This document shows positions 29,928 through 39,046 of a DNA stretch of 52,875 nucleotides, one piece after another (positions within the stretch are counted from its first letter, which is position 1; each line of letters starts with the position of its first letter). This stretch comes from an uncultured Clostridia bacterium. Its GTDB lineage: Bacteria; Bacillota; Clostridia; Oscillospirales; CAG-272. The translations under genes and the position numbers were made by a program. The notes beneath the pieces were generated by a model. The model was not told the origin of the DNA and ran no database searches. It was given only the letters and a program-made list of their open reading frames with translations. The stretch lies in the NCBI GenBank assembly GCA_944381095.1, contig CALWJW010000003.1, positions 1 through 52,875 of the forward strand, read 5' to 3'.

Positions 29928-30614
29928 TCATTTTTTCAGTTTGTATCCGATTCCTTTTACCGTCTCAATAATCTTTTCTTCATTGCCGTCCTCTCCGAGC
30001 TTTGCTCTGAGCTTTCTTATATGTACATCTACTGTACGACTTTCACCGTCAAAACTGTATCCCCATACGTTTTCAAGAAGCCAGTCTCTGGTACACACTC
30101 TGCCGTCCGCTTTTACTATCGCCAGCAAAAGCTCAAACTCTTTAAGGGAAAGACTTATCTCCTTACCGTCCACAGCCACCGTATGCTCCGGCACCGATAT
30201 TTTGAGTCGATTTATGATGTAAACTTCTTTTTCCGATTTTTCTTCCGGACCGCCGACCCGTCTCTGCAACGCTTTTACTCTTGCAATCAGCTCCATCATG
30301 CCGAAAGGCTTTGTGATATAATCATCTGCTCCGCTGTCCAGACCGTAAACCTTGTCATACTCCGAAGCTTTTGCCGTTATCATTATAACCGGTATTTTCG
30401 TCGTTCTCCGATCTTTTCTGAGTTTACCCAGTATCTGCAATCCGTCTTCTTCCGGTAACATTATATCAAGAAGTATCATATCCGGAAGCTGTTCCCGCAT
30501 TTTTTCCCAGAACTCCGACGGTTTCTCAAAACCTGTTGCTTCAATCCCGTTATTATTCAGTGCATAACTCACCAGTTTTCTGATGTTGATATCGTCTTCC
30601 ACAAAGTATATCAT
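29928..30614 (-). CDS. phoP: OmpR-family phosphate response regulator
   Basis: 228 residues. The receiver domain has the acidic pocket (VEDD), phospho-acceptor Asp50 (LLDIMLP) and Lys in TKPFG; the C-terminal winged helix (about 130-228) has LSLKEFELL and RTVDVHIRKLR. It binds TTAACA-type Pho boxes when phosphorylated; such boxes precede pstS. It lies between phoU and phoR on the same strand. Confidence 0.94.
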   Translation of the reverse strand: MIYFVEDDINIRKLVSYALNNNGIEATGFEKPSEFWEKMREQLPDMILLDIMLPEEDGLQILGKLRKDRRTTKIPVIMITAKASEYDKVYGLDSGADDYITKPFGMMELIARVKALQRRVGGPEEKSEKEVYIINRLKISVPEHTVAVDGKEISLSLKEFELLLAIVKADGRVCTRDWLLENVWGYSFDGESRTVDVHIRKLRAKLGEDGNEEKIIETVKGIGYKLKK

Positions 30615-30632
30615 TTGCTCACAGCTCCTATA

Positions 30633-31292
30633 TCATTTGTGCGGCTCTTCGTCTGTAACGTGAATTCCCGTTATTGAGTATTCAACCCATTCAGCTATAT
30701 TCACTGCATGATCGGCTATCCTTTCAAGATATTTCGCTATCATAAGAAGGTCAAGGCAAACATTGGCGCTTTCGGGACTTTCACTTATTACTCCGGTCAG
30801 CTCTTGCTTTACTTTCAAAAACAACCCGTCCACCACATCGTCATGTGCTATAACTTCTTTTACCGTCTGCATATCCTTACGCACAAAAGAATCCACACTG
30901 TCCTTGACCATTCTGACGGCATGCTCAGCCATTTCCCCTATGTGAACTTTTGCAAGCAGGTTGTTTTCCTTTACATACTGCGATATTTCCGCTATATCCG
31001 CCGCCTGATCGCCGATCCTTTCCATATCTGAGATCATCCGCAATGCGGCAGAGATTGTACGAAGGTCTTTTGCAACCGGCTGCTGCTGAAGCAACAACCT
31101 CATCGACTTACCCTCTATTTCACGCTCTTTTTCATCAATTTGTCGGTCGGTTTCAAAAACTTTCTGCACCTGAGCTTCGTCATGTTCAAGAAGTGCTTTT
31201 GACGAACAGTATATAGCTTCCTCACAAAGTGCTCCCATGGTTATCAGATCGCTGCTCAGCATTTCAAGCTGGCTGTCAAAATTTTTTCTCAT
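30633..31292 (-). CDS. phoU: Phosphate transport system regulator PhoU
   Basis: 219 residues made of two PhoU three-helix repeats; the ExxxD-type metal motifs are seen around DMERIGDQAADIAE and LERIADHAVNIAE. It couples the Pst transporter to PhoR signalling. The ATG at 31292 is chosen because GGAGGGG precedes it; an in-frame TTG at 31310 would overlap pstB. It starts 10 bases after pstB. Confidence 0.95.
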   Translation of the reverse strand: MRKNFDSQLEMLSSDLITMGALCEEAIYCSSKALLEHDEAQVQKVFETDRQIDEKEREIEGKSMRLLLQQQPVAKDLRTISAALRMISDMERIGDQAADIAEISQYVKENNLLAKVHIGEMAEHAVRMVKDSVDSFVRKDMQTVKEVIAHDDVVDGLFLKVKQELTGVISESPESANVCLDLLMIAKYLERIADHAVNIAEWVEYSITGIHVTDEEPHK

Positions 31293-31302
31293 AGCCCCTC
31301 CG

Positions 31303-32052
31303 TCACCCAAATCTTCCGGTTATATAATCTTCAGTCCGTTTGTCTTCCGGCGTATTGAACATTTTCTCGGTATCACTGTATTCGATAACCTCTCCAAGCA
31401 GGAAAAACGCTGTTCTGTCAGCTATTCTCAATGCCTGTTGCATATTATGCGTCACTATTATTATAGTGTATTTTTCCTTTAAGTCAAGTGTTAAATCCTC
31501 AATTTTTGACGTTGATATCGGGTCAAGCGCCGATGTCGGTTCGTCCATAAGCAAAACCTCCGGTTCAACTGCCAGCGCCCTGGCTATACACAACCTTTGT
31601 TGCTGTCCTCCCGAAAGACCCAAAGCGCTTTTTTTCAGTCTGTCCTTTACTTCATCCCAGATAGCCGCATTCCTGAGTGATCTTTCCACTATCTCGTCCA
31701 GCTTAACTTTTGATCGTATACCGTGAGTTCTCGGACCGAATGCTATATTATCATAAATACTCATTGGAAACGGATTTGGCTTCTGAAACACCATTCCGAC
31801 TCTCTTTCTCAGATGCCCGGTATCCATATCACCGTATATATCTTCTCCGTCGAGCATTACCTTGCCTTCTATTCTGCATCCCTGAACCAGGTCGTTCATT
31901 CTGTTCAGAGTTTTCAGAAGTGTTGACTTTCCGCATCCGGACGGTCCTATAAAAGCCGTTATCTGCTCAGACGGTATCGAAAGGCTGACGTTTTTCAGAG
32001 CTTTAAACTCTCCGTAATAAAGATTCAAATTTTCAATTCTGAATTTTTCCAT
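31303..32052 (-). CDS. pstB: Phosphate ABC transporter ATP-binding protein
   Basis: 249 residues. Walker A is GPSGCGKST (36-44), the ABC signature LSGGQQQRL, Walker B VLLMDEP and the H-loop VTHNM. It powers phosphate import through PstC-PstA. The ATG at 32052 has GGAGGGG upstream; a TTG nine codons earlier lacks this. Confidence 0.97.
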   Translation of the reverse strand: MEKFRIENLNLYYGEFKALKNVSLSIPSEQITAFIGPSGCGKSTLLKTLNRMNDLVQGCRIEGKVMLDGEDIYGDMDTGHLRKRVGMVFQKPNPFPMSIYDNIAFGPRTHGIRSKVKLDEIVERSLRNAAIWDEVKDRLKKSALGLSGGQQQRLCIARALAVEPEVLLMDEPTSALDPISTSKIEDLTLDLKEKYTIIIVTHNMQQALRIADRTAFFLLGEVIEYSDTEKMFNTPEDKRTEDYITGRFG

Positions 32053-32162
32053 GGCTCCCCTCCGTCGCTGATTACTCAATTGTTCCGACTTTGTTTAACG
32101 AAAATAAATTAAGTTACGTTTGTTTTTGTTTTAATGATTTGCGACAAGCGCTTCGTACAGTT

Positions 32163-33044
32163 TCAGCTTTTCAGTTTTTTTGCTATCCTCGAACTGAAAA
32201 AGTTCAGCAGAAGAACAAAACCGAGTATCACTACCGCCGTTGCATAAGCCTCTTTTATATGCAAGCCTTCGTTCATGAGAACGTAAAGATGAACTGAAAG
32301 CGTCCTGCCGGAACCCATAACGTTTTTCGGTATGTTTGTGGCCGTTCCGGAGGTATAAATCAGCGCTGCCGTCTCGCCTATTATTCTTCCCATACTCAGA
32401 ACTACGCCGGCAAATATCCCGTTGACAGCAGACGGCAGAACTATTTTAAACACAGTGCGCAGTCTTCCCGCACCGAGTCCGAAAGCACCCTCTCTGTACG
32501 AATCCGGAACAGCCAGAAGCGCTTCCTCGGTCGTCCTTATCATGACCGGCAGTATCATTATTGAGAGCGTAAGTGCTCCTCCGAGTAACGAATAATCAAA
32601 ACGCAGCGCAAGATTGAAAAAGAGGTAACCGAACAGTCCGTATACAATTGAAGGTATTCCTGACAGCGTTTCAGCCGTAATCCTGATAATTTTTACCAGC
32701 TTGTTTCCCTTTGAAGCATATTCTACAAGATATATTGCTGTAAAAATACCAATCGGAACGGCAAGTCCGAGCGACATCGCCGTCATTATCAGAGTATTGA
32801 ATATTGCAGGGAGCATTGAGACATTTTCCTCGGTATACACCGGAGAAAACAAAGAGGGTTTCAGGTTTGGTATTCCTTTTGCAAGAATATACACTATGAG
32901 TACTATTACCGATAAAAGTGTTATCGCCATGCATATATATACCGCCGACATCACGGCAAATGAAACCTTGTGTTTACGGTAATTGCTCAGTTTTTGCCTG
33001 AAACTAACGTAATTTACACCTCTGCTTTGAGCATTACCTTTCAT
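32163..33044 (-). CDS. pstA: Phosphate ABC transporter permease PstA
   Basis: 293 residues with six membrane segments and a longer N-terminal cytoplasmic tail. The EAA loop (EALLAVPDSYREGAFGLGAGRLRTVFKIVLP region) that contacts PstB is present. It overlaps pstC by 11 bases and has GGAGGTG 6 bases before the ATG. A 110-base gap separates it from pstB without a clear terminator. Confidence 0.96.
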   Translation of the reverse strand: MKGNAQSRGVNYVSFRQKLSNYRKHKVSFAVMSAVYICMAITLLSVIVLIVYILAKGIPNLKPSLFSPVYTEENVSMLPAIFNTLIMTAMSLGLAVPIGIFTAIYLVEYASKGNKLVKIIRITAETLSGIPSIVYGLFGYLFFNLALRFDYSLLGGALTLSIMILPVMIRTTEEALLAVPDSYREGAFGLGAGRLRTVFKIVLPSAVNGIFAGVVLSMGRIIGETAALIYTSGTATNIPKNVMGSGRTLSVHLYVLMNEGLHIKEAYATAVVILGFVLLLNFFSSRIAKKLKS

Positions 33045-33945
33045 TTACGGCACCTCCGTTTCCGGCATTACGTTCGGTTTTCTTTTTTCTGCTCTCACGT
33101 GACGTCCCGCTTTTTACCGCCGAAAAACACAGATTTATTATAAGAATAAACACGAAAAGCACTGCTGCCGTCGCTATTAAAGCTTCTCTGTGCAGATCCT
33201 GAGCGTATCCCATTTCCATTACTATGTGTGCTGTCATTGTTCTCACGCCGGATAAAATACTTTCCGGTATCACTGTCTGATTTCCGGCTATAAGTATAAC
33301 AGCCATTGTCTCTCCAATCGCTCTTCCGACTCCCAGAATAACTCCTGCGAGAATTCCTGACCTGGCTGCCGGTATGACCGCCTTGAATATGCTTCTTTCG
33401 TGCGTCGCACCCAGTGCAAGCGCACCCTCGTAATAGCTACCGGGTACGCTTCTGAGTGCAGATTCGCTTATGTTTATTACAGTGGGCAGTATCATCATCC
33501 CGAGCATTAAAGACGCTGTAAGCACTCCCTTGCCGCTGGTTCCGAAAATTTTCTGAATAACCGGCACTATTACCACAAGTCCGAAAAATCCGTACACGAC
33601 TGAGGGTATTCCTGCAAGAAGCTCAATTGCCGATTTCAGCGGACGGTATAGCACCGCCGGACAGTAAAATGCCATAAATACCGCACTCATCAGACCTATC
33701 GGTACTCCCACAGTTATTGCTCCTGCCGTTACATATATACTCCCTACTATCATCGGGAGTATCCCGTATAATCCCAGATCCGGATCCCATATTTTGCCGA
33801 ATAAGAAATTGATTATTCCTATTTCACCTATCGCCGGAATACTGTTTGAAAATATGAAAAAGCATATCAGCAGAACCGCCGCAATACTGACTGTCGCCGT
33901 CAGCATAAAAACGTATCTCATCAGCTTTTCTTTTACCGCTGTCAT
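33034..33945 (-). CDS. pstC: Phosphate ABC transporter permease PstC
   Basis: 303 residues with six membrane segments. The family region VYGFFGLVVIVP and the EAA loop (SALRSVPGSYYEGALALGAT) are present. With PstA it forms the phosphate channel. GGAGAGG precedes the ATG. The C-terminal tail is unusually basic (SRESRKKKTERN). Confidence 0.96.
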   Translation of the reverse strand: MTAVKEKLMRYVFMLTATVSIAAVLLICFFIFSNSIPAIGEIGIINFLFGKIWDPDLGLYGILPMIVGSIYVTAGAITVGVPIGLMSAVFMAFYCPAVLYRPLKSAIELLAGIPSVVYGFFGLVVIVPVIQKIFGTSGKGVLTASLMLGMMILPTVINISESALRSVPGSYYEGALALGATHERSIFKAVIPAARSGILAGVILGVGRAIGETMAVILIAGNQTVIPESILSGVRTMTAHIVMEMGYAQDLHREALIATAAVLFVFILIINLCFSAVKSGTSRESRKKKTERNAGNGGAVNER

Positions 33946-34019
33946 CGCTTCCCTCTCCTGTACGCAAAAGGACGACGGCTCACTTTTCAGATTGCCGTAA
34001 CGTCCCGTTCCTTTTCATG

Positions 34020-34883
34020 TCATCCGTTAACTTCCGACCACTCTTTGCTTTCGCCGATGTAAATTTTAGTTATCTGTTCAAGAGTCAGATCGGAACATTC
34101 GTTCTCCTTGTTTACTATCACTGCGATTCCGTCTTTTGCTATCGTCAGACCTGTCAGTCCGCCGTCAATCTCACTCTGCTTGATTTCTCTGGAAGCCATT
34201 CCGATCGTTCCGGGCTTTTCGGTAGCTTCATTCATTCCGGTAGTTGAATCGCTTGTCTGAATGTCAACTGTTACATTCGGATTCAATGCTATATAAGCCT
34301 CTCTCAGTTTTCCCATTACCGGTGAAACAGAGGACGATCCGGCTATTTTTACTGTTCCGCTGATATTTGAGGAAGTATAAGCGGCAGCGTCGTCTTTTAC
34401 CTTGATATAGCCTTCTTTTTCTATTATACTCTGTCCGTTTGAGCTCATTATAAAGTTCACAAAGTCCTGCGTTGCCTGATCAAGTTCACCTTTGTACGCT
34501 ATATTGAACGGTCTTGAAAGTTTATAGGTTCCGTTTTTTACATTTTCGACCGTCGCCTCCACTCCGTTTACTTTGACTGCTTTCACAGTGTCGTTAAGTG
34601 AACCGAGAGAGATGTAACCTACCGCATTTTTTGTGTTGCTTACGCTGGTAATTACAGCTGCGGTACTGCTCTGCGTTTCCGCCTGCGCCATTGTCCTGTC
34701 GACTTTTGTTCCTTCTTCGTTTTTCGCTTCTATTCCGGTTATTTCTATGAATGCACTTCTTGTTCCGGAACCCTTTTCCCTTGTTATTACCGTTATGCCG
34801 CTCATTTCTCCGGCACATCCGCAGAATAACATCACTGCCGTTACAATTGTCATAATAGTTGCCAAAATCTTCTTTTTCATCAT
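34020..34883 (-). CDS. pstS: Phosphate-binding lipoprotein PstS, circularly permuted
   Basis: 287 residues. A hydrophobic signal ends in a lipobox-like LFCGC, so it is a membrane-anchored lipoprotein. The order of the two halves is swapped relative to classical PstS: the phosphate-binding ITREKGSGTRSAF segment, normally in the C-terminal half, comes directly after the signal, and the normal N-terminal half (VKIAGSSSVSPV, QTSDSTTG, GMASREIK, AKDGIAVIV, LTLEQITKIY) follows, ending at EWSEVNG, which classically joins onto ITRE. All ligand motifs are kept, so phosphate binding should be intact. Similar permuted proteins appear to exist in other Clostridia. AAGGAG precedes the ATG; first gene of the operon. 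Confidence 0.93.
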   Translation of the reverse strand: MMKKKILATIMTIVTAVMLFCGCAGEMSGITVITREKGSGTRSAFIEITGIEAKNEEGTKVDRTMAQAETQSSTAAVITSVSNTKNAVGYISLGSLNDTVKAVKVNGVEATVENVKNGTYKLSRPFNIAYKGELDQATQDFVNFIMSSNGQSIIEKEGYIKVKDDAAAYTSSNISGTVKIAGSSSVSPVMGKLREAYIALNPNVTVDIQTSDSTTGMNEATEKPGTIGMASREIKQSEIDGGLTGLTIAKDGIAVIVNKENECSDLTLEQITKIYIGESKEWSEVNG

Positions 34884-34910
34884 TTTATCTCCTTTTCCTT
34901 TGTTGACTGC

Positions 34911-34965
34911 ATTCTATCACCGCAGTGTTAACTCTGAAATCTTAACAGTGTTAATTCTGTGTTAA
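34911..34965 (-). promoter_or_regulatory. Pho-box promoter of the pst operon
   Basis: On the minus strand, TTAACA occurs at 34960-34965, 34949-34954 (11 bases apart) and 34926-34931, with a near match TTAAGA at 34940-34945. An extended -10 (TGATAGAAT, hexamer 34911-34916) follows, with no good -35. This is the layout of PhoP-activated promoters in Firmicutes. Confidence 0.82.
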
Positions 34966-35143
34966 TCGCTGCTTTTAGTATTTCAACTCCGGTCAATTAT
35001 ATTCAGTGTGAGATTTCATTTGACTTTTTTGTCCTGACTGTGTTGTTTGTTTTCGCTTGAATATTATTTTATATTACAGTTCCGGTGTCATCAAACGGAC
35101 TGACGCTTTTTTTCAGACACAAAGAATATTACTCGATAAGCAA

Positions 35144-35175
35144 ACAAAAAACGGTTGACTTTTACGCCAACCGTT
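35144..35175 (-). terminator. Terminator of the LRR-protein operon
   Basis: Perfect 8-base arms AACGGTTG / CAACCGTT around a 10-base loop; on the minus strand the hairpin is followed by a run of T. Confidence 0.87.
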
Positions 35176-35194
35176 ATTGAAACACTCTGTTATT

Positions 35195-36679
35195 TTAACG
35201 CATGTTTATTTTGTGTGATTTTTTCAGCTTGAATTTTTCGTCGTTTATGAGGGAAAATCTCAGCCTTTGCTCCGTGGCGAACTGCTCGGCAAATGAACCC
35301 GCTCTGCCGTATATGCAAAGCTTTATATCACCTTCGAATACTCTTCCGCCGACAAACTGAATGCTGTCCGGAAAATAAACTTTTTCAAGAGATTTACATC
35401 CTTCAAAAGCAAAATTTCCCACTTCGTAGCACCCTTCCGGAACATTTATTTCACTGAGCGCCGCACAACCGTTGAATCCGTAATCAGATATAGCTTCCAG
35501 TCCTTCGGAAAGTTCGACCTTTTCCAGACTCGTGCAGTTTTTAAACGCAGCCTCCTCAATCTTCACTACGGTTCCCGGTACATACAATTCTCTCAAAGCA
35601 TAACATTCCCCGAATGAATTGTCGCCTATTTTTTCAAGACCTTCCGGCAGTTTTGCGGAAATTATACCGCTTTTGTAAAAAGCAAACGGACCTATCGTTT
35701 TGAGTGCTGACGAGAAAAAGAATTCCCCCGCGGGACAACCGAGAAATGCCTCTTTTTCTATTTCAGTTACAGTATCCGGCATTATTATCTTTTCACAGTT
35801 CTTACTTTTCCTGAATGCTCCCGCAGCTATTTTCGTGACTCCGTCCGGAATTTTCACCTCAACTGACAGACCACTGTACCTGTGCAGAACTCCTCCTCTG
35901 ACATCAAAGTCCTTTTCGCTCTGCTCTGTTATCTTTCTGCTCCTTATATTGTCGTCAATAAGTCCGGCGATCGTGTATGTCTTTTTGATGTATTCCGATT
36001 CTCCCGTAAAAGGATACATAATACGTTGACGCATTGGTTCCAGACTGATTTTTCCATCATATTGTATTTTTAGGTAATACCCTGATCTTTCCATGTCGTA
36101 ATTAACTCTGCCGTCTCCGTCAACCAGTACGTCAGTCGAAGGAAGTTCCTTCGCCACTGCCGGATCGCTGAGCGTAAAATTAAGGGAATCCAAAATTGCT
36201 TCCACCGCCGACGTATCTGCAAAATGACCCCGCTCCACTTTTTTTCTCCTGATCTGGGAACGTGAAAGGACAAGCGGCAAGATGACCGCCGCTGACGCCG
36301 TCAAAGCGGCTGCCACGGCAAAATTCAACAGTGCAGACTTATCGTCAAACAAAAAATATGAAATACCGGACAGTACGGTTCCCAATACCAACGGTATCAT
36401 TACCGAAATGACTATCTTTGTATTGAGCTTTTTGTTTATTCTTCTTTGATTTGCCGCAATCCTTCCGAGACATGCGCCGCAGTATCTTCTCCTTATTATT
36501 CCGCAGGCATTTTCCAGCTTTCTTGTTATTGTGTCCTCGCTGTCTTTTTCTTTAAGCACTTTGTTTTCAGTCACCCAGTAGTCTTTTATAAAGTCCGCAC
36601 GGCGCCCGCATTTACAAAGCTTTGTTTTCTTTATCCCGTCCTCGGTTACAGTTTCGTTCACGAAAGCGTTATTCGTCAT
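35195..36679 (-). CDS. Membrane protein with BspA-like leucine-rich repeats
   Basis: 494 residues, no signal peptide. The N-terminus has a Cys set (CKCG at 22-25, CGAC at 67-70) that may bind zinc. Two membrane segments follow at about 88-111 and 117-138. From about residue 265 to 470 there are LRR_5-type repeats (I-P-G-V-TxIxxxAFxxC patterns). If the N-terminus is cytoplasmic, the two-segment hairpin would leave the repeats cytoplasmic too, unlike secreted BspA proteins. Such repeats usually bind proteins. It overlaps the upstream acidic-protein gene by 11 bases, so the two are coupled. Function unknown. Confidence 0.8.
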   Translation of the reverse strand: MTNNAFVNETVTEDGIKKTKLCKCGRRADFIKDYWVTENKVLKEKDSEDTITRKLENACGIIRRRYCGACLGRIAANQRRINKKLNTKIVISVMIPLVLGTVLSGISYFLFDDKSALLNFAVAAALTASAAVILPLVLSRSQIRRKKVERGHFADTSAVEAILDSLNFTLSDPAVAKELPSTDVLVDGDGRVNYDMERSGYYLKIQYDGKISLEPMRQRIMYPFTGESEYIKKTYTIAGLIDDNIRSRKITEQSEKDFDVRGGVLHRYSGLSVEVKIPDGVTKIAAGAFRKSKNCEKIIMPDTVTEIEKEAFLGCPAGEFFFSSALKTIGPFAFYKSGIISAKLPEGLEKIGDNSFGECYALRELYVPGTVVKIEEAAFKNCTSLEKVELSEGLEAISDYGFNGCAALSEINVPEGCYEVGNFAFEGCKSLEKVYFPDSIQFVGGRVFEGDIKLCIYGRAGSFAEQFATEQRLRFSLINDEKFKLKKSHKINMR

Positions 36680-37427
36680 CTCCGGTTACGTTCTCCTCGC
36701 TTTTGAATTCTATCTTGTTTTTTTCACAAAACTCCAAAACCTTTGCCGCCGTCAGAGTTCTGTTGTACTCCAACCATTCTTCTTCTTTTCCGCTCTCTCT
36801 TACAAGCTTTGCAAACTTATTTCGGTCCTTTACATATTTCTTGCCGTTCAATCCGTAATGCTCTTCACAGAAATCCGATATTGACTTATGAGTTTCTTCT
36901 TCGGAGAGTGAAGGCAGTATATAAAACTCCTCCGGATTTTCCATTACTTCGCCTGCCAGCATGATTTTTGCGTATTCACTCGGTTTATATTCTCTGGACA
37001 TCGATACGCTTCCCCATATCTCAGCGAGCCTGAGATGTGAGTCCCCTATTTCAAACGCCTCCATGTCGGACTTTCTCATATATTGGACTCTTCCTATACC
37101 CTTGGAATTTATGAAGTCGATCATATCTTCCACCGATGTCATGATCTTTGTTACTTTTTCTCCGTCGTCAGTAATATTGTCATCCCCGTCGTCCTCAAAC
37201 TCTATCGCATCTTCCGCTCCCTCTTCTTCGGTGCCTGTTTCTCCGGAAATTTCTGTTTCGTCGCAGTCCGGATTATTGACTCCGACATTCTCTGCCGATG
37301 CGTCTCCGCTTACGTCAAGATTATTTTCCGTTTCCGTCACTTCGGTTGCAATTTCTTCATTGTCAGTCTGAATACTGTCAATTGACGTTTCATTGTCCTT
37401 TTTATTTTTCTTTCCGAACCAAAACAT
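36669..37427 (-). CDS. Hypothetical protein with acidic N-terminal region
   Basis: 252 residues, no signal or membrane segment. After a short basic start (FWFGKKNKK), residues 10-90 are Glu/Asp/Thr-rich and probably disordered; residues 95-245 form a folded-looking domain with TSVEDMIDFINSKG, YMRKSDMEAFEIG and SISDFCEEHYG. No family was recognised. CGGAGG precedes the ATG and a consensus-like promoter lies upstream. It overlaps the LRR gene, suggesting that the two products work together. Confidence 0.75.
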   Translation of the reverse strand: MFWFGKKNKKDNETSIDSIQTDNEEIATEVTETENNLDVSGDASAENVGVNNPDCDETEISGETGTEEEGAEDAIEFEDDGDDNITDDGEKVTKIMTSVEDMIDFINSKGIGRVQYMRKSDMEAFEIGDSHLRLAEIWGSVSMSREYKPSEYAKIMLAGEVMENPEEFYILPSLSEEETHKSISDFCEEHYGLNGKKYVKDRNKFAKLVRESGKEEEWLEYNRTLTAAKVLEFCEKNKIEFKSEENVTGDDE

Positions 37428-37495
37428 CAGATTACCTCCGCTAATTGTTCACCGAATAGACAAATTTACATCCGAAATCCGGCGGTATTATGTGT

Positions 37496-37524
37496 ATTAT
37501 AACATCGTCAAAAAATAATTTCAA
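37496..37524 (-). promoter_or_regulatory. Sigma-A promoter of the acidic-protein/LRR operon
   Basis: On the minus strand, TTGAAA (37519-37524), 17-base spacer and TATAAT (37496-37501), about 70 bases before the start codon. Confidence 0.85.
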
Positions 37525-37562
37525 GTGTTTTTCTGAAAAAATACCTTATTATTTACTTTCAT

Positions 37563-37590
37563 AAAAAAATGACCGCCCTTCCGGGCGGTC
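37563..37590 (-). terminator. Terminator of purA
   Basis: GACCGCCC-TTCC-GGGCGGTC perfect hairpin, followed on the minus strand by A and seven T residues; 67 bases after the purA stop. Confidence 0.95.
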
Positions 37591-37657
37591 CGATAGAACT
37601 TTACTGCTGTTTGTATCATAAGAAACCTTTCATTTCAGTTCAGTCCTGTCCGGAAAA

Positions 37658-38929
37658 TCAAAGCTTGATGTATGCTTCTCTTTCGGCACCGACAGAAATG
37701 TAGGAAATCCTGCATTTCATCTGTTCTTCAATGTATTTTATATATTTTTTTGCGTTCTCCGGAAGTTCATCGAATTTTCTGCAAGAAGAAATATCACTCA
37801 TCCAGCCGTCAAAATATTCGTATACCGGTCTGGCCTTTTCCAGTCTGTCGCCTATCGGAAAATCGCCTGTTATTTCTCCGTCAACGCTGTAAGCCACACA
37901 TACCGGTATTTTTTTCAGATATGAAAGAATATCCAGCTTTGTCAGCGCAAGCTCGGTAGCTCCCTGAACTCTAACGCCGTATCTTGACGCCACTACGTCA
38001 AATCCGCCGACTCTTCTCGGTCTTCCGGTGGCGGCTCCGTATTCTCCGCCGGCTTCTCTTAACTCCTTACCCTCATCGCCGAACATTTCACAGGTAAAAG
38101 GTCCCTCACCGACACAGCTGGAATATGCCTTGATTATTCCTATCGTACTGTCTATTTTCAGCCCGGGGACACCCGCTCCTATCGGGGCGTACGCCGAAAT
38201 AACCGATGACGACGATGTATACGGATATATTCCGAAGTCAATATCCCTGAGTGCTCCGAGCTGCGCCTCAAACATGATCTTTTTGTCTTTTCCGGCTTCA
38301 TCGTTGAGATATTTGCCGACATCGCAAACATACGGTTTAAGCCAGTCTCCGTATTCAGCCAGCCAGCTCAGCATTTCATCTGCGTCTATCGGGGCATGAC
38401 CGTAACCGTTCTTTATGGTCAGATTCTTCCATTCAACTATATTCCTGACTTTATCCGGCAGGGTTTTGGGCATCAGCAGATCTCCCATGCGGATTCCCTT
38501 TTTCATATATTTGTCTGAATACACAGGCGCTATTCCTCTGCGTGTTGAGCCGAATTTGGCGTCACCGAGCCTGTCCTCTTCCAGACAGTCAAGCAGCTTA
38601 TGATACGGCATGCATATTATCGCCTTGTCACTTATTTTCAGATTTTCCGGAGATATCGCTATACCTTTTTCAGTGAGCGCGGCAACCTCCTTTGTAAGAT
38701 GCTCTATATCGATAACCATTCCGTTGCCCATTACGTTCACGGTTGTAGAACGCAGTATTCCGGAGGGAAGCAGATTGAGAATAAACTTTCCCTTCTCGTT
38801 GACTACCGTATGACCGGCGTTGTTGCCGCCTTGATAACGTACGACAATATCGTAATCGGAAGAAAGCAGATCCACCATTCTGCCCTTTCCTTCATCTCCC
38901 CAGTTAATTCCGACAATCGCAGTAAGCAT
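37658..38929 (-). CDS. purA: Adenylosuccinate synthetase
   Basis: 423 residues. It joins IMP and aspartate with GTP to form adenylosuccinate, the first step from IMP to AMP. The P-loop-like GINWGDEGKGR opens the protein, with catalytic Asp in GDEGKG and His in NNAGHT, then the IMP-site STRRGIAP and the RPRRVGGFD loop. The ribosome site is weak (GGAG about 14 bases away, then CGGAA), and the GGAG falls in a predicted stem. It is monocistronic with its own promoter and terminator. Confidence 0.96.
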   Translation of the reverse strand: MLTAIVGINWGDEGKGRMVDLLSSDYDIVVRYQGGNNAGHTVVNEKGKFILNLLPSGILRSTTVNVMGNGMVIDIEHLTKEVAALTEKGIAISPENLKISDKAIICMPYHKLLDCLEEDRLGDAKFGSTRRGIAPVYSDKYMKKGIRMGDLLMPKTLPDKVRNIVEWKNLTIKNGYGHAPIDADEMLSWLAEYGDWLKPYVCDVGKYLNDEAGKDKKIMFEAQLGALRDIDFGIYPYTSSSSVISAYAPIGAGVPGLKIDSTIGIIKAYSSCVGEGPFTCEMFGDEGKELREAGGEYGAATGRPRRVGGFDVVASRYGVRVQGATELALTKLDILSYLKKIPVCVAYSVDGEITGDFPIGDRLEKARPVYEYFDGWMSDISSCRKFDELPENAKKYIKYIEEQMKCRISYISVGAEREAYIKL

Positions 38930-39040
38930 TTGTTTTTTTCCGTTTCTCCGGCGTTATTTTTTCGATTTTTTTACCTTCGCCGGCAGGCATTCTGTTTTAC
39001 ACTAAAAAAGCATGGAATTCCGACAGACTCATTCCGTGCC
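38930..39040 (-). promoter_or_regulatory. Structured purA leader with a 5' hairpin plus T run
   Basis: The predicted 110-base leader starts with arms GCACGGAAT / ATTCCATGC (39039-39031 and 39018-39010, one G-T pair), followed by TTTTTT, like an early terminator or a 5' protective hairpin. A second stem CCGGCG / CGCCGG (38983-38978 and 38953-38948) covers the GGAG nearest the purA start. No known riboswitch class was recognised. Confidence 0.55.
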
Positions 39041-39046
39041 CATAAT

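Larger units (their letters stand above)
34884..35194. other. 311-bp intergenic region between the repeat protein and pstS
   Basis: Contains the Pho-box promoter at 34911-34965 and the terminator at 35144-35175. Nothing else is seen between 34966 and 35143. Confidence 0.8.

Noticed and set aside
39010-39039. The purA leader hairpin as a terminator for the plus strand
   Set aside because: The T run follows the hairpin only in minus-strand reading, and no plus-strand gene ends there.
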